A DNA stretch of 64,000 bases from Escarpia spicata (lineage: Eukaryota > Annelida > Polychaeta > Sabellida > Siboglinidae). Numbering within the stretch: the stretch's first letter is position 1; each line of letters begins with the position of its first letter. Both the position numbers and the translations under genes were made by a program. The notes under the pieces are model-generated. The model had not been told where the DNA came from. It did no database searches and saw only the letters and a program-made list of their open reading frames with translations. The DNA lies in contig OZ023217.1 in NCBI GenBank assembly GCA_963995525.1, positions 28,335,819 through 28,399,818 of the forward strand. The letters are read 5' to 3'. Shown here in pieces: positions 1 to 10,118 of this stretch.

Positions 1-1105
1 TTTGAACGTGTGTCATATCCCAACTAAATGCCTCCTGTGTTATGTGTAGGAGGTATTACTCGGGTTAAGTTGATCTGCCAGGACATTTATCATCATTGTA
101 CACGTGGTAAATAAATGGTCTTCGCCATCCATTATGCTGTCAACTGGGAATATGGCTAATAAAAGGTGTTTGTAGGAGCTTAATACGACTGATTACTCCG
201 ACACTCGGGTCGGCATTTACTTTGTATTCCGCCATAACATCTTATCGAACGGGCACGTCCGCTAAGTCATCAGCGATAGCAATCTGCCATTCTGCGGACA
301 ATGCCGCAAAACCGTCTCGTTTGCAGTACCGCTGCGTCAAAATCCGACGGACGCGTCTTTGTCTCAGCCAGTCAGCGTCGCATTCTAGCCGCGTATCACT
401 GATATCGGCGTCTCCGGGCGCAGGAGAGATATTGTGAAGCGTTTTCCGCCTAGAGAAACATTTGTGAATGTGTTTCGAAGCCGTACAACAGGATACGACT
501 AGACGCAAGGCAAAGACACCGTTTGGACATTGCCTGTTGCGTTTACTCATTGTCGCTGAATCGACGATACATTGTTGAGGTCTAGCAAGGTCGGGTCTTC
601 CCCAGTGCCGACGTCAACCTGGGTAGTCGAGAACTCCACGGGGGGTCCACCATGCGCTGTCTGCGTCTGTCAGCGCGGGGTGGACCCAGCCGCCGACCAC
701 CAAAGCAAACTTATACATTGTGCAGCACGGGTGAGTACATGCCTCTCATATATACACTTACACGCACTGATACAACGCGTATTTCGTTCTATGCAGATTC
801 GCGTGCATCATGGACGACGTAGGATTGTTCACGTGAGGCGGTGAGGTCACGATAGATCACACGTTTACTTCCTACGCGTGATTCTTTAAGGGTTTACACA
901 TATACACATACGACAATTAGTGAATTACGCATAATACATGTATTTCCAATTTCTGAAGTGTTGCTTGAGTTGCAAGGTTTATACTGTTGTATCCAGTCCG
1001 CCGACATGGAATTAATAACCAGTACCCCTTTGTTATGAGGCGAGCCTCAAAACAAGTGAGCCACCGTGCCGTGCAGAAGAACCGTCTTTGTAACAAGGAA
1101 CTTTT
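1..1105. other. No gene recognised
   Basis: Several short open frames occur here, but none resembles a protein I know. A GTGAGT at about 730 and a CAG at about 793 look like splice signals, but the implied intron of about 65 bp is too short to trust without transcript data. Confidence 0.4.
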
Positions 1106-1136
1106 TTGAAACGCTGTGTCAACGTAGTACAAACGT

Positions 1137-1235
1137 CGTGTCATTGTGACGTCAGTATCACTTCAACATCGTGTCATTGTGATGTCAGTATCACATCAAC
1201 ATCGCGTCATTGTGACGTCAGTATCACTTCAATTT
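1137..1235. promoter_or_regulatory. 33-bp tandem repeat carrying CRE-type sites
   Basis: Three tandem 33-bp units. Units one and three carry the palindromic octamer TGACGTCA at 1147-1154 and 1213-1220. The middle unit has TGATGTCA at 1180-1187. TGACGTCA is the consensus cAMP response element bound by CREB/ATF bZIP factors. The 33-bp spacing would place the sites on about the same face of the helix. No gene is recognised next to it, so a regulatory role is inference. Confidence 0.45.
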
Positions 1236-1297
1236 CGCGTCGGTGTTTCCGTTTCCTTCATAATAAATCCGAGTCTGTGTCAATGTCGTTGTTATTA

Positions 1298-1572
1298 CTC
1301 TTTACACTTTACTCCCTGGAAGACCTGTTCAACCGAACACCATTTCCACTTCTCAGGGAATCATTCAGCCACTCTGCAATTAATGCGCGAAGACTATTCG
1401 TACACAAATACCCACCCCTGTCCATAGTTAAGTACTCATTCATATAGCTGAGTGAACTGGAGCAACGTGAAGTGAACGAACTTGCCAAAGGTTCGACTCG
1501 GCAGCATAGGATTCGAACCCGGGTTCTCTGGATTGAGGGTCCGACGCTCTAGGCAGTGCGCCACTGCATACA
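1298..1572 (-). mobile_element. tRNA-derived SINE, copy 1
   Basis: Read on the minus strand, this begins with a tRNA-like head. An A-box-like stretch lies at about 1545-1565 and a clear B box, GGGTTCGAATCC, at 1509-1520. A body follows that matches, over about 250 bp, the sequence on the plus strand at 17,195-17,430. Shared body blocks include the segments around 'ATATGAATGAGTAC' and 'CAGGGAGTAAAGTGTA'. A pol III promoter head joined to a repeated body is the architecture of a tRNA-derived SINE. The family name is not known to me. Confidence 0.7.
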
Positions 1573-2340
1573 ACATTACGCCGTTCCCGCGTGTACATCA
1601 CGGTCGTGTTAAACACATTTCGACAAACATGTTTAGTAAACGCTTCAACAAACACGTTTATCTAAAGACCATCAACGAAGATCCATTGAAAGACCGCAAA
1701 AGATGAAGAACAACAAAGCACGTTGCACAAACTTTCGTGTAGGATAGAAATTGCAAACATGTCCGTTCTTAAAGGGATTATAAAAACAACGGCTCTGCAG
1801 GATTGTTACTAGAGTAATAACGAGTCTGCAGATGCCGCGTGGCCTGATTTATCAGTCTCTCTCTCTGAATGTCGGGTTTCATTGCATTACGGAGCAGATG
1901 GTCTGTCAGGACGGTGCTCTGATATATGACGACACTAAGCGCCGTTCCAGGAAAATTTTCATATAATACCTGATTACGAGTGGGCAGCGATTTTCTATGC
2001 TTGGTGACATTTTAGTCAGTGCCTAGCAGGGCGTTTTTATTGAATTTTTACTGGTGGGGCAATGTCCTAAAAGGGCATTTCTAATGGGTAAAACGGGCAG
2101 TTTATGCATACATTAATGATTACATACATAACCCTTAGGCATTTATGAAAACTTAATATGATGTGTCATTATCTTTGTATCCACATAGCTGTGGGGCCTA
2201 CAGGAACGAGTGACTGCATCTTGGTATGAAAATAAATGTTACACATATATCTTAGAAACATATTTTATTACAACCAATATATGCAGTAGTCATAGAAACA
2301 TGAGACGTTCCCTGCAAGTCAGAACGTTTGACAGTTGTCT
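1573..2340. other. No gene recognised
   Basis: AT-rich sequence with no open frame I recognise. It ends where the decayed hAT transposase begins. Confidence 0.4.
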
Positions 2341-2348
2341 CAATTCGA

Positions 2349-3760
2349 CTAAACGAGTCCCGTTTCGCAGATGAATTTCTTAACGAATTCACACTGTCCG
2401 TAGATATCCCAGTCTGGAGCCTCGCATCTTCTTGTCTTCTCCAAGAATTTGACGACAGCGGGTCGAGGGTCATAGTAGGCGGTGCTCACACCATTCAGAG
2501 CCATGATGAGTCGGGCGTTTCTCGTATCTTCACTCATATTAGTGAGGTGATTATCGACCACGAGGTTGTGGTGGCTGACGATCCTTTCGGTCTGCATAGA
2601 GTGTGGACTCATGCAAGCCATATATGCATGCCAACACCTTCTGAACTGAATCTGTTGTGACTGGCAGAAGTTGGCGCAATCAGACAGTCAACTTACAACC
2701 GAGATCACAGCCATCAGGCAGGAATGGCACATTCATCATGTGTTCCCACTGCTCGGCTGCCCCGTCCGCAAAGTCAGATGCTTGATCTGGGAAAAGGCGC
2801 CTGACTAGCACACCATGCTCAACGAATGACCTCAGACTGCTTGACATCACTAACTCCTTCATGTCTTTGATGACGTCCTCATACTCCGGGTGCATGCGTT
2901 CAGACAGGTATTCGTGCGAAGCTCGACCTCCAACCTAATTGCTCGTCCACCGCGGCGGTTTGTACAAACGTACCGGTGATTACACTTTCGTTGTGTTAGG
3001 TCGTCATTTGTGTTATCTGTTGGACATTTCCCCCTTCTTCCCGGGAATACAATTAGAATCAACTTCGTGATTGCCGCATCAGTCACAGTGAGAAGATCGC
3101 TGATGAACAAATCACTCCTTTGCAACTTCTTCTGGAGTGTTTCCAATATCTCCAGGATGTCGCCCATCAGTGCGGTGATCAACGTTTGTTGGTGGTTCCT
3201 AGTTCTCAGCAACCATTTGACTTCAGCCTTCTCCTTTCTGTCGCTGGTATTTTCTGGCGCCTGCGTCTATTCCCACACCCTAATGCAAGCTGGTAGGTTG
3301 TTCAGCACAACATTCACCAGCTGCAGCTCGTACTGGGCAAACCTGACTTCGTGGTGCCGGGGAAACTCTTTGACATTCCCGGCTTGCGCTGAAAACATCT
3401 CCATCCGTCTCGGCGTCCGAAAGAATTGTACGAGTCCCAGTAGATTGGTCTTCCAGATTACCAACTCTGGTACGGTGCTGACGACGGACTCAATGGCTAA
3501 GTCAGACCGGTGCACAGCACACCAGAATGCTGACAAACCTCTCTGCATTTGGTCAGCAAGCAGACGCCATAGTCCACCTTATCTGCCGGTGTTTGCCGCC
3601 TCGGCGTCAGTGGTGACACCAACCAGCTTCGTGTCTTTATCTCCTGTCAGATCCAGATCAATCCGCTTCAAGTAGTCCAGGGCACCGTTCTTCTCTGGCG
3701 AATGCATGACAACGAACACACTCGTTACGCTGCCATCACTGTTAGCCATCCGTCCACTTA
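2349..3760 (-). pseudogene. Decayed hAT-superfamily transposase
   Basis: The minus strand encodes, in broken frames, the C-terminal half of a hAT transposase of the KIAA1586/ZNF862-like type. From upstream to downstream: a block VGVTTDAEAANTG (about 3570-3620) containing the Asp of the family's second catalytic motif, a stop codon, then FWCAVHRSDLAIES, matching the family's W-C-x-x-H-R-x-x-L-A signature. Near the C-terminus, MSPHSMQTERIVSHHN and GVSTAYYDPRPAVVKFL (2349-2621) match the hAT dimerisation region. At least one in-frame stop and several frameshifts break it. No terminal inverted repeats or 8-bp target duplication were found, so the element's ends are undefined. The motif matches are from memory of the family; no search was run. 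Confidence 0.75.
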
Positions 3761-5010
3761 AAACTTTTGGTCGAACATTTGCCTATCACAGCTGCCTTCC
3801 ATCTGCACACTGAAAACTATTACATCGTCTGAACATTTGAGACAGATGCACGTTCTCTAGTTCGTATATGAAATCCAACATTTGCTTGTTGTAATTAGTC
3901 TTTTGTAGACACATTGCTCTTTGGAACGAAAGGGCTTTGTACGTTAAAACACCCTGTTTCGAGTCGAATGTAAACCTCACCATCGAACATGAAAATAGTA
4001 ACCTGGCATCTAGTTACGGAACAGGAAATATAACTAAATACGGCTTTAAAAAAAATGCTCGATGCCTCTCTATTTTATCCCAGTGCAAATTAAATCAAAC
4101 ACACTAAAACGAATAAAAAGTAAGCCCAAGAAGGGGCTGGTTTGGGAGAATGGGGCACACTGGGGGAAGTTGTCTGACTGGGAGGGGCAAACGAAAGGGC
4201 TGGTTGGCAAAAAAATGCCCCCCCCCCACTTTGTACGTTAAAAACGCATTGGTGCCTTGTGCCGTCTGGCGTCATCAATATCATTGTGTATATGACTTAG
4301 AACTGCTTAAAAATTAGCGACAGAGAAGGAAATATCGCATTTCTATCTGAGTTATATACATATATTTTGCTGTACATATTATTAACATGTTAAGCCCAAA
4401 AGGACATGTCGTCGCATTATTAGAATATATCTAGAGTATATTATATAACGCAACATCATGATGAAAACGAGTAGATGTGTTGTACTTTAAAATCAGTAAA
4501 CAAAAATCTATGGGAGTGTATACGTTTTCTACACGCAGCCTCTCCAATGACGCCATAGTCATAGTAAACAACGAAACTACATCCAACATCAACAAAGTAT
4601 ATTCGCCAACGACATTTCGTTGGCTTGAATCGTTTGCAGAACATCTGATACACCCATGAAGACATACAATGTCACGTCAATAACCTTATATTCTCTGGAT
4701 GTATGTGAACAGCGTGCCGCTGGTACGTATGCGAGCTCAATGCACTTCACATACACGATCTACGTTGTGCGTCGTGGATTACCTGACGCGGTAGAACTAC
4801 AAATGAGGCGATACCCAAGAGTACGCGGCTGCTGCTCCGAATAGAGGCAGTGGCTATATAATCACAATTACGCTGGACTTGACACGTGTCTAGAATATGG
4901 GGAAAAAATGTTAAAGCACATCGTACACAACGATCGCAACGCTGTCAGTGAGCTCACGTAAAGGTATCAAATCACCATGAAAAGAAATGTAAGATACCAG
5001 TCAAAACAAA
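3761..5010. other. No gene recognised
   Basis: The first 200 bases (minus frame) may hold the N-terminal side of the hAT transposase, but I cannot align them. The rest is AT-rich with a short G/C homopolymer near 4215 and no recognisable gene. Confidence 0.4.
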
Positions 5011-5014
5011 TGGT

Positions 5015-5372
5015 ACGCACACACGTACGCACACGCACACTAACGCACACACACACACGCACGCACACTCGCATACACACACACACGCATGCACACTCAC
5101 ACATGCACACTCACACATGCACACACGCATACACGCATGCACGCACACTCACACATACACACGCACGCACACTCACACACACATGCACAAACACACACAC
5201 ATATACATGCACACATACACACACATACACACATACTCACAGACACAGACACATACACACACACGCACACGCACGCACGCACATACACACACATTCACAC
5301 ACATACACACACACACTCACTCACAAACACACACTCAGAGAAACACACAAACACACACACGTACACATACTC
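5015..5372. repeat. Imperfect (CA)n-rich microsatellite
   Basis: About 350 bp of ACAC-rich sequence interrupted by CGCACG, CATGCA and TCACAC variants. The long Thr-His and Cys-Val open frames on either strand are products of the dinucleotide repeat and not genes. Confidence 0.95.
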
Positions 5373-5803
5373 TCACACTGTTTATGCGTGATGGGCTTCC
5401 TCTGACAGGAAAAGGATCAGCAATTCTAAGTGAGTTCATCAGGTGCATAGATGAAGGTACAGGCACAGTTGAATATTTAAACTAGATGCGCAGGGAGGAT
5501 ACGTAGAGCCACCTCCAAGAGATAGTACAAGTAAATATACAAGGAAAGGTTCACCACATATCCATAAAAATGAACTCAGAACTGTGTATGCTTAAATGCC
5601 AGAAGCATAGTAAATGAGAGAAGCTCTATCAGGTTAAGTCATGTTTAGAAAGGACAGACAAGAGAGAATATGAGGCGGGGTCATTATGTATAATAAAAAA
5701 AGTATACAGTCAAATGAAGTACGACCAAAAATGAAGCAGATTACGAGGAAGCTATTTGGTGCAAAATAGTCACCAGAAAGTCAACATTAACAATAGGACT
5801 AAT
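5373..5803. other. No gene recognised; flank of the CR1 element
   Basis: Sequence between the microsatellite and the abrupt end of the reverse transcriptase frame. I see no continuation of the LINE thumb region or 3' UTR, so the element seems to lack its 3' end. Confidence 0.4.
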
Positions 5804-7597
5804 TCACTTTTGAAGATTGAATTCCATGTTCCAGGTTATGACCCATTTTCCAAGTTTGTGAAGATCTTCCTGGAGCACAGCTGTATTTGTCTTAGGCTTA
5901 AGGGCTATATACATTATGATGTCATCAGCAAAATGTCTAACTGTAGATGTAATATTGTCTGGGATGTCATTTATATAAAAGAGGAATAGACAAGGGCCAA
6001 GTACAGAACCTTGTGGTACTCCTGATGTTACGGATACCTCAGAGGAGGCCTCGCCCTCTATTATGACTCTTTGCGTTATGTCTGTTACAAATGATCGAAT
6101 CCAGGAATTTGTCTTGCCTTGGATGCCATAGTGATGGAGTTTGTAAATCAGTTTTCTATGGCTAACCTTATCAAATGCTTTAGAGAAATCCATCACTATG
6201 ACATCCGTTTGCGGCCAGACTGCATGGGTATGTAAGTCATGTATGAACTGAATAAGCTGTGTCTCGCAAGATACTTGGGAGCGAAAGCCATGTTGAAGAA
6301 GATAAAGAATGTTGTGTGAAATTGCATGTTTCACTATACTACTAACCAAGATATGTTCCATTAGTTTTGATGCTACGCATGTCAGGGAAATGGGCCAATA
6401 ATTTGAAGCTATGTATTTTTGACCATTCTTGAAAATAGGTGAGAGATTTGCTTTTAGCCAGTCTGTGGGGACTTCTCCTGTAGCATATGATTTCTGAAAG
6501 ATTAAAGTTAGCGATGCCGCAATTTCAACAGCTAATTCTTTTAGAATTCTTGGGTTGATGTTGTCTGGTCCTTGTGCTTTATAAGGTTTAAGATTTTGTA
6601 GGAGTTTTAGTACACCAGCTTCTGTAATTTTTATTTCTGGCATTTCTGTTAGTGTTGGATTGGGTAGTTTGGTTACTTGGGGAGATGGGTCATCTGTAAA
6701 GACTGATTGAAACTGCTGATTTAGTATCTCCGCTTTGGCTTTAGGGTTTGAATGTAGGATTCCATTTTGTTTAAGAGGCGATACCCATGTGTAGTTTGTA
6801 CGGCAGTGTTTCATGTAAGCCCAGAATCTCTTTGCATAACCTTGTTTTTGTTGAATATCTTCAGTAGAGGTGACAATTTCATTTATATAGTTCCAGTAGG
6901 CAGTTCTCAGTTGTTGCTGTATAGTTTGTTTTAGATATTTTGGAGTGTGCTTGTGACATTTGTACATTCTGTCCCTTTTTTGCATAAGTTTCTTTAGTGT
7001 TGGTGTAATCCAGGGGTATCCGTCCCTACGTCTAGCCATTCTGGATGGTGTGTACAACCCAGTACTTTTGACAATGCTATCCTGAAACATACACCACAAC
7101 TTGTTTGCTCTGTTTTGTTCATAGCAATTATGAAGATTTTTGCTTACATCTTTCATATGTTTTCTAAATTTGTCCCAGTCTGCCTTATGGAAAAGGGGAA
7201 TATTTATAGGTTTCTGTTTGTGTTTCATTGGGTTTATTTCTAGCTCTGTGTAACAACTGTCATGATCTGAGATTCCTGGTAATATCTCTGTTCGGTTGAC
7301 GTTGGTAGGGTTATTTATGAAGTCTAGAGTATTTTCTCCCCTTGTTGGCTTGTCTGTAATCTGATTAAGACCAAGGTCATATAGAATGTTTCGAAATGTA
7401 TCATGAAGTAGTACGTTTTGGCAGTTTGGTTTTAACATTCCATTCTGCCAGTCCCATCCATGAAAATTAAAATCTCCTGCAATGAATAAGTGTTGCTTTT
7501 GATTTACTCTGCCTAGAGATATTTCAAATGGTTCTATGCTGTGTTCATCATTTACGTCAGGTGTGTAGTAGGCACATATATGAAGTAGTAGGCACAT
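5804..7597 (-). CDS. LINE endonuclease (C-terminal half) and reverse transcriptase, 597 aa
   Basis: An uninterrupted 597-residue frame. Residues ~35-160 are the second half of an AP-like endonuclease, with GDFN near residue 42 and SDHD near residue 110; the Asp-His pair is catalytic in this family. Residues ~320-595 are the RT palm and fingers: ANLSPIFKNG, NYWPISLTCV, DFSKAFDKVSH (first catalytic Asp), SGVPQGSVLGP and HFADDIIMY (catalytic Asp pair). All RT catalytic residues are present. The apparent start Met is created by a 20-bp tandem duplication at 7565-7604; the endonuclease N-terminus continues upstream in another frame. No RT thumb or C-terminal region follows, so the protein is probably inactive as it stands. 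Confidence 0.9.
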   Translation of the reverse strand: MCLLLHICAYYTPDVNDEHSIEPFEISLGRVNQKQHLFIAGDFNFHGWDWQNGMLKPNCQNVLLHDTFRNILYDLGLNQITDKPTRGENTLDFINNPTNVNRTEILPGISDHDSCYTELEINPMKHKQKPINIPLFHKADWDKFRKHMKDVSKNLHNCYEQNRANKLWCMFQDSIVKSTGLYTPSRMARRRDGYPWITPTLKKLMQKRDRMYKCHKHTPKYLKQTIQQQLRTAYWNYINEIVTSTEDIQQKQGYAKRFWAYMKHCRTNYTWVSPLKQNGILHSNPKAKAEILNQQFQSVFTDDPSPQVTKLPNPTLTEMPEIKITEAGVLKLLQNLKPYKAQGPDNINPRILKELAVEIAASLTLIFQKSYATGEVPTDWLKANLSPIFKNGQKYIASNYWPISLTCVASKLMEHILVSSIVKHAISHNILYLLQHGFRSQVSCETQLIQFIHDLHTHAVWPQTDVIVMDFSKAFDKVSHRKLIYKLHHYGIQGKTNSWIRSFVTDITQRVIIEGEASSEVSVTSGVPQGSVLGPCLFLFYINDIPDNITSTVRHFADDIIMYIALKPKTNTAVLQEDLHKLGKWVITWNMEFNLQK

Positions 7598-8025
7598 ATA
7601 TGAAGTAATTTACAACTAGCTATGCTAATCTTAGCCCAAATGATTTCGCAGTCTGTCTCTAATTCAAATTCCTCTTCACTCAGCAGGTCAGAATGTATTG
7701 CAATGAATACCCCTCCTCCTCTCTGTTCTTCTGTTCTGTTCTTTCTATATACATTGAATTTATCTGGGAAATATTCAGCATCTAATATGCTATTGCTAAG
7801 CCAGGATTCAGTGCCAATAATTATCTATGGTTTGGAGCTATCAATGAGTGAAAGAAATTCTGCCTTCTTGTTTTTTAGTGATTGACAGTTTAGGTTGATG
7901 ATTCTCAATGGTTTTTAGTATTAGGAGTATGACGGTAATTGTGCTGTTTCCTTTGATTCGAAGGAGATGATGTATGTAGTGGAAGTCCTAACCCTTCTGG
8001 TGGTGTAGGGAGTTGAATGGAGTCA

Positions 8026-8373
8026 TCATTTGATTGAGAGATGTTGATATATATTTTCAGAAAGTTCAATGTCGTCATAATTGAAAAGGGTACTACTGAA
8101 ATTAGGCATTCCACATTTTAGGCAATTCCATGATGTGTTCGTGTTTTGCATCGTTTCATATATTGTGTCTCTGACGTTTTCACATTGCGTGTGGAACCAA
8201 GTATTGCAGGAGTCGCAACAAATTGTTTTCTGTTTCCATGTTACTGTTTTTTGGCAAACACCACAAGAGTACTTGGGTGCTCTGGGGCCGGGATTTAATT
8301 CAATGTAGTTTGCCAGTACAAGAAGATATAGCATAAAGTATGATGGGAATTTTTTGGGGTTTGCTCTGGACAT
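8026..8373 (-). pseudogene. LINE N-terminal region: 2A-like motif and PHD finger
   Basis: Residues 1-20 are hydrophobic and lead into YIELNPGP at about residues 23-30. Ribosome-skipping 2A sequences end in D(V/I)ExNPGP, and 2A sequences of this type are known at the N-termini of CR1-like elements of marine invertebrates. Here Tyr replaces the usual Asp, so skipping activity is doubtful. Residues ~36-95 form a PHD-type zinc finger: C-x2-C (CGVC), CCDSC, W-F-H-x2-C and a final C-x2-C (CLKC). These fingers read histone tails in host proteins; the role in LINEs is unproven. The frame ends just after the finger, and the linker and endonuclease follow in other frames. Confidence 0.8.
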
Positions 8374-8400
8374 CCTTGGTTTATCCTGTAAATGTAAAAC

Positions 8401-9069
8401 CTAGTATTTATGTTAGTCAGGAAGCGTACAGTATGGATAGTGCAGGACACAAACAAAATAGTAAATAGTGTAGAAGAAAGACTTGAAATGGAAATGTAGA
8501 TTCTTCGTCCCAGGGCCTACACTGGGCACACAAAGAGCAGCACCATTTACGAGGACATGTTAGGCAGACCCAAGCCAGGACATTGTTTTATTATTATTAT
8601 TATTATTTAATGTAAACTCATACTAAGACGGGAGTCTAACTAATTCCTATGTATATGTACCAGTTTCAGTGTATTTTAACCGATTTGCATGTCGATTAAC
8701 GGAACATAGGTGCCTTGGTTACCAGTTGTTTACTGGGCGATAATACAGTGTCTTGATAAATAATGTTCGTTTTAGAAAGAAATGGGTGTTTTTTAGTATT
8801 TGTGTTGGTCACAGGACGCCAACTAATACCACTTATCGATCATCTTACCTTAATATAAATCAAATTAAAAACAAATAAAATAATAAGATTAAAGGGAATA
8901 AATAAAAAATAAAAACACCTATTGCTTGAATTCATGCTATATTACATCCTGCTATCTATTTCCATGTCCACCAAGCCAAAAAAAAATCAATGAATTAGAA
9001 ATTCCACATTTAATGCTGTGCATCCGGACATTTTCGAATATGCATATTTTTGGCGCGCTTTTCAGGATG
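8401..9069. other. No gene recognised
   Basis: AT-rich sequence with a short (TAT)n tract near 8588. Nothing else is recognised. Confidence 0.4.
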
Positions 9070-9505
9070 TCAAGATGTGACGTCAGATATGACCCATACT
9101 CGCATCACGCTGACCCTTTCCATGCATTCAGAGCATGTTTACAAGGATAGCTTTTGGGTCGAAACGAGCGTCAAAATGATATTCCGATGTAATACAAACA
9201 CTAGTCATAGAGGAACAAGCAGTTATATTACGGTTCCACACGAATCCAATTATAAAGAAAACAAAGAATGCGAATGGGCCTACAAGTCGACTATGTTTCA
9301 CCGAGCTTGGGCTCGTTTTCAGAATAATAATATTGAATGCAACCAACGGTAGATAATCTTCACCAGTAAACATACATAGCAAACACATATTGTATCCAGC
9401 TATAGAAAGTAACGTGTATAATATCATAATATCACTAGACTATCGATATATGAAGGAGGAGTTGTACAATTTATCATAACAACTTAAATCAGTCAGTGAA
9501 TTCCC

Positions 9506-9572
9506 GCTGGTCGCGCTAACTCAGTTAGTTGACGCGTTGGTTTCTTGTCATTTATTTGACAATCGGGCCATT
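9506..9572 (+). other. tRNA-like sequence, A-box half (left arm)
   Basis: This stretch resembles a tRNA 5' half. It contains the A-box-like 'TAACTCAGTTAGTTGA' and continues to an anticodon-arm-like region. The B box present in the right-arm copy is deleted here. It is not a functional tRNA gene. Confidence 0.55.
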
Positions 9573-10027
9573 GATTTTCTTTACGCTTTTTTGTTTATGT
9601 TTTCACGAAGTAATATAAACCAAATCATTTTGTATACTACGATGCACTGTCTGTAAATATGTTTTAGATTTTTGTAGTATTTATCTATTCGCCACACAAA
9701 TTAAAATATGGTAATTATATATCACGATGTTTCTCAATTTTATTTATCCAGACAGATCTTAATTTGTCTTCACATATATAATTACAATGTATTACCGTAC
9801 AATATATATACAATTAATAAATTATATATCCATTACATTATATTTGTTTGAATAAATAACATTTTGAAACATCGTTATATAATTCCCACATTTTCATTTT
9901 TGTGGCGAATAAATAATTACTACAAAAATACTTACAAACAGTGCATCATAGAATAACAATGATTTGGTTTATATTACTTCGTGAAAACATAAACAAAACA
10001 AAAATGTCAAGAACATCAATGGTTTGG

Positions 10028-10118
10028 TGTCGGGATTGAACCGGCGTCGCCCGATTGCAAAATAAGTACCAATGAAGCAACACGTTTACCAACTGAGCTA
10101 CCAGGACAAACAGAAATT
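10028..10118 (-). other. tRNA-like sequence with A and B boxes (right arm)
   Basis: On the minus strand, 'TGGTAGCTCAGTTGGTA' is an A box and 'GGTTCAATCCC' a B box, about 45 bases apart, in the correct order. The middle is too long and does not fold into a normal anticodon arm by eye. This is a tRNA-derived pol III promoter head of the kind seen in SINEs, not a tRNA gene. Confidence 0.6.

Larger units (their letters stand above)
5804..8400 (-). mobile_element. CR1-type LINE with 2A-like/PHD N-terminus, endonuclease and RT
   Basis: A non-LTR retrotransposon read on the minus strand. Order: a short N-terminal region with a 2A-like motif and PHD-type zinc finger (8026-8373), a low-complexity linker (about 7905-8030), an apurinic endonuclease domain (about 7920 to 7200) and a reverse transcriptase (about 6700 to 5804). 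In related elements these form one long open frame. Here the frame is cut by a stop at about 7830 (TAG where related proteins have Asp) and by a 20-bp tandem duplication at 7565-7604. The element stops just after the RT core, so the 3' end is missing. That is unusual, because LINE copies normally lose their 5' end. Confidence 0.88.

Noticed and set aside
242..550. 102-codon minus-strand frame as a gene
   Set aside because: No recognisable motif, an overlapping plus frame of similar quality, and no splice or polyadenylation support.
10028..10118. Functional tRNA gene
   Set aside because: A and B boxes are present, but the spacing is too long, no acceptor stem pairs at the ends, and the sequence is repeated with deletions.
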